A stretch of 64,000 nt of DNA from CBDAQA01 sp965198865. GTDB lineage: Bacteria; Planctomycetota; Phycisphaerae; Tepidisphaerales; Tepidisphaeraceae. The stretch covers positions 372,001 to 436,000 of the forward strand of contig CBDAQA010000022.1 of NCBI GenBank assembly GCA_965198865.1, read 5' to 3'. Under the pieces are notes generated by a model. It worked only from the letters and a program-made list of their open reading frames with translations, ran no database searches and was not told the DNA's origin. A program made the position numbers and the translations under genes. How positions within the stretch are numbered: the stretch's first letter is position 1; each line of letters opens with the position of its first letter. Positions 34,630-41,422 of this stretch are shown in pieces.

Positions 34630-35274
34630 TTAACCGTTTGCGAGAGGAGTGGGAAAATGTGGGGGATGTCTCGGGGTTGGACGCGTCCGAATCCATGCTG
34701 CGGCGGCCAAAGAGGTGAGCAAGGGTGATCCGGCGACAGTCCATGCCACAAGGTGGGGGGGGCGGCAGGTGGCGGAAAGCATGACGCTCGCCATGAGCGT
34801 TCCGTAGTCCGATGGGTCTGGTGTCGATCGACCCGCTTGGGCGGCCGCCTCGGCGGCGACGTACCACAGAAGACACCCCCCCAAGCTGAGGAGGGTTGCG
34901 GCGGCCGTCAGGCAGGCACGCGTCAGGTCACTCCGGGCCAACCGTGCCCAGCCCGCCAGTCCCACCACCCATAGGGCAACGTACCCACTTTCCATCCACA
35001 TGACCGCTTCCGGCGCGGCGGAGAGAAGCCCGGCCAGCTGTTCCATAGGGATCAACAGGGCCACGCTCACCACCCAGTTGGCACCATCCGCGAACAGCAC
35101 TGGGAACAACAGGGCGGACGCGAACACCTGGATTGTGACAAGTTCGGCCAGCGCGATGGACTCGGGCGGGTCCGGATGGTGCGGCCAGAGATGAACGCCG
35201 GCGGCGGCGAGCACGAGGGCGGCGCACTGGACGGCCGACCAAAGGACAACGGCTGAGGTTCGCGACGGGCGCAC
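34630..35274 (-). CDS. Hypothetical polytopic membrane protein
   Basis: A protein of 214 residues starting at GTG 35274, with AGGAG 5 bases ahead. Four or five hydrophobic segments are visible (AVVLWSAVQCAALVLAAAGV, ALAELVTIQVFASALLFPVLF, NWVVSVALLIPMEQLAGLL, GYVALWVVGLAGWARL, CLTAAATLLSLGGCLLWYVA, with a further one near 185). No motif is known to me. It lies between the ftsQ-like gene (21-base gap) and mraZ and is transcribed with them, so it may belong to the envelope cluster. Confidence 0.65.
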   Translation of the reverse strand: MRPSRTSAVVLWSAVQCAALVLAAAGVHLWPHHPDPPESIALAELVTIQVFASALLFPVLFADGANWVVSVALLIPMEQLAGLLSAAPEAVMWMESGYVALWVVGLAGWARLARSDLTRACLTAAATLLSLGGCLLWYVAAEAAAQAGRSTPDPSDYGTLMASVMLSATCRPPHLVAWTVAGSPLLTSLAAAAWIRTRPTPRHPPHFPTPLANG

Positions 35275-35295
35275 GCCAACTCCTGTCGCAGGCCC

Positions 35296-36264
35296 TCAGC
35301 GGGCGGTCGCCGTCTTGTCCGCCGCCGGCTCGGGGTCGGCCGGCAGCAAGCCCGTGTCGAACCGCACGTCCAGCCACGCTTTACCCGCGTCCAGCCGGCC
35401 GTACTGCTGGGCGACCGCCCGCAGCATCGCCAGCTTCTTGGCCACCGGCACCTCGACGTAGAAGTCGTCCGACAGCGGCGGTCGGCCCCACAGCACCTGC
35501 ATTTTGTCCCGCGTGTTGAGCACGACCTGGGCCTCGCTCCGGCTCAGCCGCCCGCCGAAGTTCGCCACGTCCACGCCGGTCACGCCGTCCAGGTAATCCT
35601 TGCCGTGGATCAGCTTCGCCATGTCCAGGGCGGCCGACAGGTCCCCGCCCGACCACCGTTGCCCGTTCGCCGGGGGCGGCTGCCGGACGCCGGTCACCAC
35701 GCGCAGCTCGGTGTGCCCCGCGCGGCCGCCCGTCACCTGCGGCAGCTCCGCAGCCGTGAACTGGTCCGGCAACTTGAACCCGTCGTTGTCGACCAGCCAG
35801 TAGTACTGGCCCCACTTCACCAGCGCGATGGGTGCCCGGTAGTCGCAATCGACCACGAGGGTGTCGCCCGGTCCCTCACCGTACGCCCGGCGGACCTGCC
35901 GCACCTCGCGCACCCAGGGGTTCGCCTTCAGCCGATCAACCGCGTCCACCAACAGGTTGTGGTCGAAGGGCGACGCCGACCGCCGCGGCACGGTTGCCGC
36001 GATCTGCCGGGCTAGGTAATCGCTCATCCACGCCGGCTTGTCGACCAGCTCGATCGTCAGCGGCACCGACGACACGGCCGCGAACTGCTGCTCCATATAT
36101 TGCCGGCTGGTGATCGTGGCGTACCAGAGCCCGTAGCCCAGGGCACCGAGGGTCACGGTGTGAAGCAATAGGCGACCGAAGACCCGCCGGGCGGGTCGCG
36201 CCTTCGTCGGCGGGGCGGGCACCTTGCGTGCCGGGGTTGGTTTGGGGGGTCGCGCTCGCGCCAT
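35296..36264 (-). CDS. ftsQ: FtsQ/DivIB-like division protein
   Basis: A bitopic membrane protein of 322 residues. The cytoplasmic N-terminus is basic and proline-rich (1-30), the membrane helix is at about 31-52 (LLLHTVTLGALGYGLWYATI), then a POTRA-like segment (AVDRLKANPWVREVRQVRRAYGEG) and a beta domain with VVDCDYRAPIALVKWGQYYWLVDNDGFKLP. The phrase NPWVREVxVRR, then Y-R-xP-A/I and the 'LVD..G' strand are the classic FtsQ layout. FtsQ links FtsB/FtsL to the divisome. The position upstream of mraZ rather than at the end of the dcw cluster is odd, and no ftsZ or ftsA follows. ATG 36264 has no clear ribosome site. Confidence 0.62.
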   Translation of the reverse strand: MARARPPKPTPARKVPAPPTKARPARRVFGRLLLHTVTLGALGYGLWYATITSRQYMEQQFAAVSSVPLTIELVDKPAWMSDYLARQIAATVPRRSASPFDHNLLVDAVDRLKANPWVREVRQVRRAYGEGPGDTLVVDCDYRAPIALVKWGQYYWLVDNDGFKLPDQFTAAELPQVTGGRAGHTELRVVTGVRQPPPANGQRWSGGDLSAALDMAKLIHGKDYLDGVTGVDVANFGGRLSRSEAQVVLNTRDKMQVLWGRPPLSDDFYVEVPVAKKLAMLRAVAQQYGRLDAGKAWLDVRFDTGLLPADPEPAADKTATAR

Positions 36265-36408
36265 GACGGTCTCGCCGGTCCTTATCGGACGGACGGACCG
36301 GCGGAGCTTAGCACGATTGGGGCCGAGCGTCCGGCCAACTTCGATTGGCCCGCGGCTCCGCCGGGATTCACTCGGCGAACGGAGGAACCCGGGCCTAACG
36401 CATCATCA

Positions 36409-36828
36409 TCATGCCGCCATGCGTAAGGGTTCGACCGCCGGCCCGCACCAGCGGGCGGCGTAGTGGACCATGTCCGACAGGGCGTCGTGGATCGCCTCGC
36501 ACCGGTGGTCGATCTCGTCGGCCACGTCGGGCGACCAGTGGTGGTGCCGCATGGCCAGCAGGGTCCAGGTCTGGACCTCGTGCAGGTCGGCCTCGGCGGC
36601 GGTCAGGTGGTCGACCATCGCCTCGGGGTCACGGCGGGCGTGCCAACCGTGCGCGATCCGGTCGGCCGTCGACCGGGCGGCGTGGCGCAGGGGCTCGGTG
36701 AGCCAGTCGTGATCCTCCGGCGGGAACGCCTCGCTCAGGATGTGGATCTGCCCGGCCAGGTCGTTCACGTCCCGCCAGACCATCAGTCGTTCCGCCGCCG
36801 CCGCCTCGCCTGCCATCGTCATGCTCAC
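36409..36828 (-). CDS. Four-helix-bundle protein (S23/IVS-type fold)
   Basis: A protein of 139 residues, all helical: VWRDVNDLAGQIHILSEAFP, then LTEPLRHAARSTADRIAHGWHAR, MVDHLTAAEADLHEVQTWTLLA and VADEIDHRCEAIHDALSDMVHYA. The order helix-'F/Y P'-'xxLRxAAxSxxxxIAxG' matches the four-helix-bundle family first described from 23S intervening sequences; function unknown. The start GTG 36828 has GAGG 8 bases ahead; ATG 36822 is possible. It follows the DUF1275-type gene by only 9 bases, so the two form an operon. Confidence 0.7.
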   Translation of the reverse strand: MSMTMAGEAAAAERLMVWRDVNDLAGQIHILSEAFPPEDHDWLTEPLRHAARSTADRIAHGWHARRDPEAMVDHLTAAEADLHEVQTWTLLAMRHHHWSPDVADEIDHRCEAIHDALSDMVHYAARWCGPAVEPLRMAA

Positions 36829-36837
36829 AGGGGCACC

Positions 36838-37989
36838 TCACCCGACCGTTGGATTCGCGTCCGCCGCCGCCGGGCCAGCCTCCACCACGCTGATCGCGCG
36901 GGCCACGGCAAACTCAAGATCGGGCGGGAAGTTCTGCCACTTGAGACGGTGGTGCGGGTCGCAGTGACGAAGAAGCCGTAACTGCGACCGGTCGAGCCCC
37001 GCGACGACCAGCGTCCGTCCCGTCGCCCGCAGCAGGGCGGCGGCCGACAGCAGGTTGATGGCGGCGTCGGCGTGCAGCCGGGTGGCGGGGTCCAGGGTCA
37101 ACACGGCGGCCCTCCAGCGCGGGTCCAGCCGCTCGGCCCAGGCGGTGAAGTCGGGCGGGTGGTGGCGGCGACCCGTCGTGCGGTGAACCAGATGGAACAG
37201 ACCGACCGATGCCGGCACCACGGCCGTCCACTCGGCAGGGACGTCTGCCGGCCGAACCTCCGCGACGTCGGCCAACTGCTCGCGGACGACCAGGGCCGTC
37301 AGGAACAGGACCGGCAGCAGCAGGGCGACCGCGTGCGCCACCCCGAACAGCAGCGTGCCCCCGCCGGCCCCGATCAGGAACGAGGTGAAGATGCTCGCCA
37401 GCAGGAGCGCCCGCTGCGCGCCGGCCCGGCGGGCGGCGTCTCGCCACGCCCGCCGGCCGCGGCCGGCACGTACGGCGTCGGACAGTCCGGCGACGAGGCC
37501 CGACAGTTCCAGCCCCAGGTCGGTCACCACGCCGGTCAGGTGCGTCGTCCGCACCACGGCCCCGCTGATGCGCGTGATGGTCGCGTTCTGCAGCCCCATG
37601 GCCAGCGCGGCGATCAACGGTGCGACGCCGTGCGGATCGCCCCCGTCGCGCAGCAGCAGGGCGACGACGGCCAGCAGGATCGCCTCCACCGTCAACGGCA
37701 GCGCGAACCGCGACCGTCGGCCGGCCCCGGTGATCAGCCCGCTGGCGAACGCGCCGAGGCCGAAGGCGACGATCAGCGCCGTGAAGTAGGTCGCCTCTGC
37801 GGCCCCCCCGTGGCCGCCGACCAGTGCGTGGCCCAGCGCCTCGCCCAGGTGCGTGACGTTCCCCGTCTGGTGGCTGACCGTCTGCCCGGCGGCGATCAGC
37901 GTGATCGCGTTCGTGTACCCCGCCACCCACGACAGCCCGACGGCCAACCGCGATCGCGAGCGGAACGTGTGGGCGTGGGACTTCAACAT
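36838..37989 (-). CDS. DUF1275 (YoaK-type) membrane protein with C-terminal STAS-like domain
   Basis: A protein of 383 residues from ATG 37989. Residues about 15-235 are the DUF1275 domain, with the family phrases LSWVAGYTNAITLIAAGQTVSHQTGNVT and THLTGVVTDLGLELSG and six hydrophobic segments. The C-terminal part (about 250-370) holds a soluble domain with WRAAVLTLDPATRLHADAAINLLSAAALLRATGRTLVVAGLDRSQLRLL, which resembles a STAS/anti-sigma-antagonist fold as in SulP transporters. The function of DUF1275 is not known; fusion to a STAS-like domain suggests a transporter-like regulation. A longer start at 38040 would lie in a repeat and is rejected. Confidence 0.75.
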   Translation of the reverse strand: MLKSHAHTFRSRSRLAVGLSWVAGYTNAITLIAAGQTVSHQTGNVTHLGEALGHALVGGHGGAAEATYFTALIVAFGLGAFASGLITGAGRRSRFALPLTVEAILLAVVALLLRDGGDPHGVAPLIAALAMGLQNATITRISGAVVRTTHLTGVVTDLGLELSGLVAGLSDAVRAGRGRRAWRDAARRAGAQRALLLASIFTSFLIGAGGGTLLFGVAHAVALLLPVLFLTALVVREQLADVAEVRPADVPAEWTAVVPASVGLFHLVHRTTGRRHHPPDFTAWAERLDPRWRAAVLTLDPATRLHADAAINLLSAAALLRATGRTLVVAGLDRSQLRLLRHCDPHHRLKWQNFPPDLEFAVARAISVVEAGPAAADANPTVG

Positions 37990-38024
37990 GCGGTGCAAAC
38001 CCACCCCGTCGTGCCCAGAGGAAT

Positions 38025-38109
38025 CATCCACGAGGGACACGAAGGGGCACGAAGCAGAAAAAGATGCGGCCGAGTTCCATTCGTGTGACTTCGCGTCCTT
38101 CGTGGATCA
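38025..38109. repeat. ATCCACGA-type palindromic element, copy 1
   Basis: Imperfect inverted repeats (about 26 bp, with 4-5 mismatches) at 38026-38051 and 38082-38107, ATCCACGA facing TCGTGGAT. The same ends are found in perfect form at 63098-63193. It lies before the DUF1275-type gene start. Confidence 0.7.
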
Positions 38110-38219
38110 CTTTCGATCGACCAAAGCGGTGGAGGTCCAGTTGAACATCGGCACACGTCGACCCGACCGTATCCCATTCCGCAGTCCGCATTCCGCGTTC
38201 TGCACTTTCGTGGCCCGCT

Positions 38220-38457
38220 CTAGCACTACAGCGCAGGTTCGTCGGGACCCGCCCCCAGTTCGGACTGCAAGAAGGACGGCCACGAATGGCACGAATCAAC
38301 ACGAATGAGGACCGGCCGGCCTACGCGCCTCAGCCGCCGATTGCCCGATCAGTTGGCTCGGCTGTGCTCGTCTTCGGTCTCCATGATTCGTGTGCATTCG
38401 TGCAATTCGTGGCCGTCCTTCTCGCCGGCCGACCATGAACCTGCGCTGTAGTGCTAG
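38220..38457. repeat. MITE-like element, nested inverted repeats
   Basis: Outer arms of 21 bp (38220-38240 and 38437-38457, starting CTAGCACTACAGCG) are a perfect match. Inner arms of 36 bp (38271-38306 and 38386-38421, GAAGGACGGCCACGAA at the outside) match at 33 positions. There is no coding capacity. The right end lies 10 bases before the aldo/keto reductase start, so it delivers part of that gene's promoter region. Together with the previous element it fills the gap 37990-38466. Confidence 0.75.
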
Positions 38458-38460
38458 GAT
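38455..38460 (+). promoter_or_regulatory. -10-like box (TAGGAT) six bases before an ATG
   Basis: TAGGAT-N6-ATG (38467), half inside the right arm of the MITE-like element. No ribosome site is present between, suggesting a leaderless message. Confidence 0.4.
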
Positions 38461-38466
38461 GCGGGC

Positions 38467-39378
38467 ATGACCAACCAACCGTTCGGCAACACCGGATACG
38501 CCGTCTCCCCGCTCGGGTTCGGCAGCGCGCCGATCGGCTACCTGAACGCCGAGCAGGAGCGGGCGTCGGCCATGCTGAACCTGCTGCTGGACCGCGGCGT
38601 GAACCTGATCGACACCGGCGCGAGCTACCCCGGCAGCGAGCAGCTGATCGCCAAGGCGATCGGCCACCGGCGGTCGGAGTTCACCCTGGTCAGCAAGTGC
38701 GGCGGGAAGCTGCCCGACCTGCCGGAGAAGATGTGGACGCCGGCGCTGATCGCCAAGACGGTCGACCGGTCGCTGAGGAACCTGGAGACGGATCACCTGG
38801 ACGTGATGCTGCTGCACAGCTGCGACCTGAAGACGCTGACCGACGGCGGCGTGGTCGAGCCGCTGGTGCGGGCGCGGGACGCGGGGAAGATCCGGTTCCT
38901 GGGCTACAGCGGCGACAACGAGGCGGCCGTCCACGCCGCCGGGCTGGACGACATCGCGGTGGTCGAGACGTCGGTCAGCATGGTCGACCAGGCGAACATC
39001 GACAAGGTGCTGCCGATCGCCCGCGCCCGCAACCTGGGCGTGCTGGCCAAGCGGCCGATCGCCAACGCCTGCTGGCGCGACCTCAGCGAGCAGCAGGGCA
39101 TCTACAAGACCTACGCCAAGGCCTACACCGAGCGACTGTCGCAGATGAAACTAACCCCCGCCGACGTCGGGCTGACCGACTGGCTGGAGCTGGCCCTGCG
39201 GTTCACGCTGAGCATCCCCGGCGTCCACACGGCGCTGATCGGCACGCAGAACCCGGACAACGCGAAGGCGAACCTCGCGGTGGCGGAGAAGGGGCCGCTG
39301 CCGGCGGGGGCGGTGAAGGCGATTCGGGACGCGTTCCACGCAGCGGATGGGGACGGGACGTGGGCGGGGTTGACGTGA
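38467..39378 (+). CDS. Aldo/keto reductase family oxidoreductase
   Basis: An NADP(H)-dependent oxidoreductase with a TIM barrel, 303 residues. The catalytic tetrad is complete: D49 and Y54 (NLIDTGASYPGSE), K77 (LVSKCGG) and H117 (LLHSCD). The C-terminal cofactor site has LSIPGVHTALIGTQNPDNAKAN. It starts GNTGYAVSPLGFGSAPIG, as in the AKR subgroup with Fe-S-free 'voltage-gated potassium channel beta-like' members. The substrate is unknown. ATG 38467 lies 6 bases after a TAGGAT box with no Shine-Dalgarno. The M29-type aminopeptidase gene follows by 67 bases on the same strand. Confidence 0.9.
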   Translation: MTNQPFGNTGYAVSPLGFGSAPIGYLNAEQERASAMLNLLLDRGVNLIDTGASYPGSEQLIAKAIGHRRSEFTLVSKCGGKLPDLPEKMWTPALIAKTVDRSLRNLETDHLDVMLLHSCDLKTLTDGGVVEPLVRARDAGKIRFLGYSGDNEAAVHAAGLDDIAVVETSVSMVDQANIDKVLPIARARNLGVLAKRPIANACWRDLSEQQGIYKTYAKAYTERLSQMKLTPADVGLTDWLELALRFTLSIPGVHTALIGTQNPDNAKANLAVAEKGPLPAGAVKAIRDAFHAADGDGTWAGLT

Positions 39379-39445
39379 GCCGGGCCGTCGCCAAACCGGG
39401 GCGGGGCGATTGACGTGATCCACCGTCGGCGGGATGCTCGGCCGC

Positions 39446-40564
39446 ATGACCGACCCGCGCATCCGCAAGCTGGCCGACCTGCTGATCAACTACTCGTGCG
39501 CGCTCAGGCCCGGCGAGCGAGTGCTGCTGGAGGCGATCGACGTGCCGCACGCGTTCTGCGCCGCGGTGGCCGAGGCGGCGGCGGCGGCGGGCGGGGCGGC
39601 GCTGGTCATGCTGAAGTCGAACGCCGTGAACCGGGCGCTGATGCTGCACGGCTCGGACGACAGCTGGAAGCTGACCGCCGACGTGGAGCGGCTGCAGATG
39701 GAGAACGTCGCCTGCTACATCGGGGCGCGCGGCAGCCACAACGTGTCAGAGTTGAGCGACGTCCCGGCCGAGAAGCAGAAGGTGTACGAGCGGCACGTGT
39801 GGAAGGGGGTCCACTCGGAGGTGCGGGTGAAGCGGACCCGCTGGGTGGTGCTGCGGTGGCCGACGCCGTCGATGGCGCAGATGGCCGAGATGAGCACCGA
39901 CGCGTTCGAGGAGTTCTTCTTCAACGTCTGCACGCTGGACTACGCGCGGATGGCCCGGGCGATGGTGCCGCTGAAGGAGCGGATGGAGCGGACCGACCAG
40001 GTGCGGCTGCTCGGCCCGCGCGGGACCGACCTGACGTTCAGCATCAAGGGGATCAGGGCGATCCCCTGCGACGGCCGGGTGAACATCCCCGACGGCGAGG
40101 TGTTCACCGCGCCGGTGCGCGACAGCGTCAACGGCACGATCCAGTACAACTGCCCCAGCCTGTACCGCGGCACCACGCACAACGACGTGCGGTTCACGTT
40201 CGAGGGCGGCAAGATCGTCGAGGCGACCAGCAGCAACACCGAGCACCTGAACGGCGTGCTCGACACCGACCCCGGCGCCCGCCACATCGGCGAGTTCGCG
40301 ATCGGCGTGAACCCGTACTGCACCCGGCCGATGAAGGACATCCTGTTCGACGAGAAGATCGCCGGCTCCATCCACTTCACGCCCGGCGCGTGCTACGACG
40401 AGGCGGGGAACACGAACCAGAGCGGCATCCACTGGGACCTGGTCATGCGACAGGACCCGGAGGTGGGCGGCGGCGAGATGCACTTCGACGGAGAGCTGGT
40501 GCGCAAGGACGGGCGGTTCGTGGTGCCGGAACTGATGGGGTTGAACCCGGAGAACTTGAAATAG
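39446..40564 (+). CDS. M29-family (AmpS/AmpT) aminopeptidase
   Basis: A metallo-aminopeptidase of 372 residues. It begins with MTDPRIRKLADLLINYSCALRPGERVLLEA, the family start, which is why ATG 39446 is preferred over ATG 39434. The C-terminal metal site is present: GARHIGEFAIGVNP (E), SIHFTPGACY (H, Y) and SGIHWDLV (H, D). In between, LTFSIKGIRAIPCDGRVNIPDGEVFTAP carries the conserved 'N-P-x-GE' loop. Family members cut N-terminal residues from peptides and need cobalt or zinc. It is likely cytoplasmic. Confidence 0.9.
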   Translation: MTDPRIRKLADLLINYSCALRPGERVLLEAIDVPHAFCAAVAEAAAAAGGAALVMLKSNAVNRALMLHGSDDSWKLTADVERLQMENVACYIGARGSHNVSELSDVPAEKQKVYERHVWKGVHSEVRVKRTRWVVLRWPTPSMAQMAEMSTDAFEEFFFNVCTLDYARMARAMVPLKERMERTDQVRLLGPRGTDLTFSIKGIRAIPCDGRVNIPDGEVFTAPVRDSVNGTIQYNCPSLYRGTTHNDVRFTFEGGKIVEATSSNTEHLNGVLDTDPGARHIGEFAIGVNPYCTRPMKDILFDEKIAGSIHFTPGACYDEAGNTNQSGIHWDLVMRQDPEVGGGEMHFDGELVRKDGRFVVPELMGLNPENLK

Positions 40565-40574
40565 GAGCAGGGGA

Positions 40575-40596
40575 CCCGCGCGCTGGAGCGCGCGGG
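40575..40596. repeat. GC-rich hairpin between genes
   Basis: Perfect 10-bp arms (CCCGCGCGCT / AGCGCGCGGG) with a 2-base loop, just after the aminopeptidase stop. There is no T-run, so it is a possible transcript-end stabiliser, not a classical terminator. Confidence 0.5.
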
Positions 40597-40612
40597 CCGG
40601 GGTCACACTGGT

Positions 40613-41281
40613 ATGCGATCGCGCACCCTGGCTCTTGGCGACGTGCATGGCTGCGCGGCGGCATTGGCGGCGCTGTTGGCGGTGGTCGAGCCACAGGCCG
40701 ATGACCTTGTCATCCCGGTCGGGGACTACGTGGACCGGGGGCCAGACTCGGCGGGGGTGATCGGGCAGCTGATCGAGCTGGGCGCACGATGCCACCTGAT
40801 CCCGGTGCGGGGGAACCACGACCAGATGATGCTGGACGCCCGGTGGGACGGGCCCGAACTGTGGTTGCGGCTGGGCGGCGACGCGACGCTGGCGTCGTAC
40901 GGGGGATCGCTGGCGGGGGTGCCGGCGGAACACTGGCGCTTTCTCGCCCAGGCCTTCGTCGACTCGGTCGAGACGGCCACGCACCTGTTCGTCCACGGCG
41001 GGGTGGTGCCGGGGATCGCGGTGGAACGGCTTCCGCCGGCCGTATTGCAATCGCAGACGTTCCCACCGGAGGGGCCGAGCGACAGCGGGAAGGTGGTGGT
41101 GTGCGGGCACACGTGCCAGCGGGACGGGGTGCCGCGTTCGGTGGGACACGCGGTCTGCATCGACACGAACGTCGAGCGTGGCGGGTGGCTGACCCTGCTG
41201 GACGTGGCGACGGGGCAGTACTGGCAGGCGAACGAGCGCGGCGAAGTCCGTGACGCCGTGCTCGACCTGAGCGGACGGTGA
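40613..41281 (+). CDS. PPP-family serine/threonine protein phosphatase
   Basis: A compact phosphoprotein phosphatase of 222 residues with the three signature motifs at standard spacing: GDVHG (9-13), GDYVDRG (37-43) and RGNHD (66-70). Later LFVHGGV and CGHTC carry the remaining metal-binding histidines, and CIDTNVERGGWL is the typical C-terminal strand. The family (PrpA/PrpB, lambda phosphatase, diadenosine-tetraphosphatase relatives) hydrolyses phospho-Ser/Thr/Tyr or Ap4A-like substrates with Mn ions; which one applies cannot be told. Start ATG 40613. It converges with the DUF4159 gene across a terminator. Confidence 0.9.
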   Translation: MRSRTLALGDVHGCAAALAALLAVVEPQADDLVIPVGDYVDRGPDSAGVIGQLIELGARCHLIPVRGNHDQMMLDARWDGPELWLRLGGDATLASYGGSLAGVPAEHWRFLAQAFVDSVETATHLFVHGGVVPGIAVERLPPAVLQSQTFPPEGPSDSGKVVVCGHTCQRDGVPRSVGHAVCIDTNVERGGWLTLLDVATGQYWQANERGEVRDAVLDLSGR

Positions 41282-41320
41282 CCGTGCGCCATCGCTCCGC
41301 ACGGCGGGGCGGGCGGATAC

Positions 41321-41351
41321 GCATAAATCCTTATATAAAAACGATTTATGC
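41321..41351. terminator. Bidirectional terminator between convergent genes
   Basis: Perfect 9-bp arms (GCATAAATC / GATTTATGC) around an AT-rich 13-base loop, placed between the ends of two convergent genes. It lacks a long T-run, so termination could also depend on Rho. Confidence 0.55.
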
Positions 41352-41373
41352 CAGCAAGGCTCGGCCCCGCCAT

Positions 41374-41401
41374 GTGTAACATTTGGTAACATTTCGTAAC
41401 A
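41374..41401 (-). repeat. 28-bp TGTTAC-type motif, copy 2
   Basis: Minus strand: TGTTACGAAA, TGTTACCAAA, TGTTACAC. It matches 22075-22102 at 25 of 28 positions. It lies 22 bases past the stop of the minus-strand gene at 41423. Confidence 0.7.
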
Positions 41402-41422
41402 TGGGCATCGGCCGGGGTGCCT

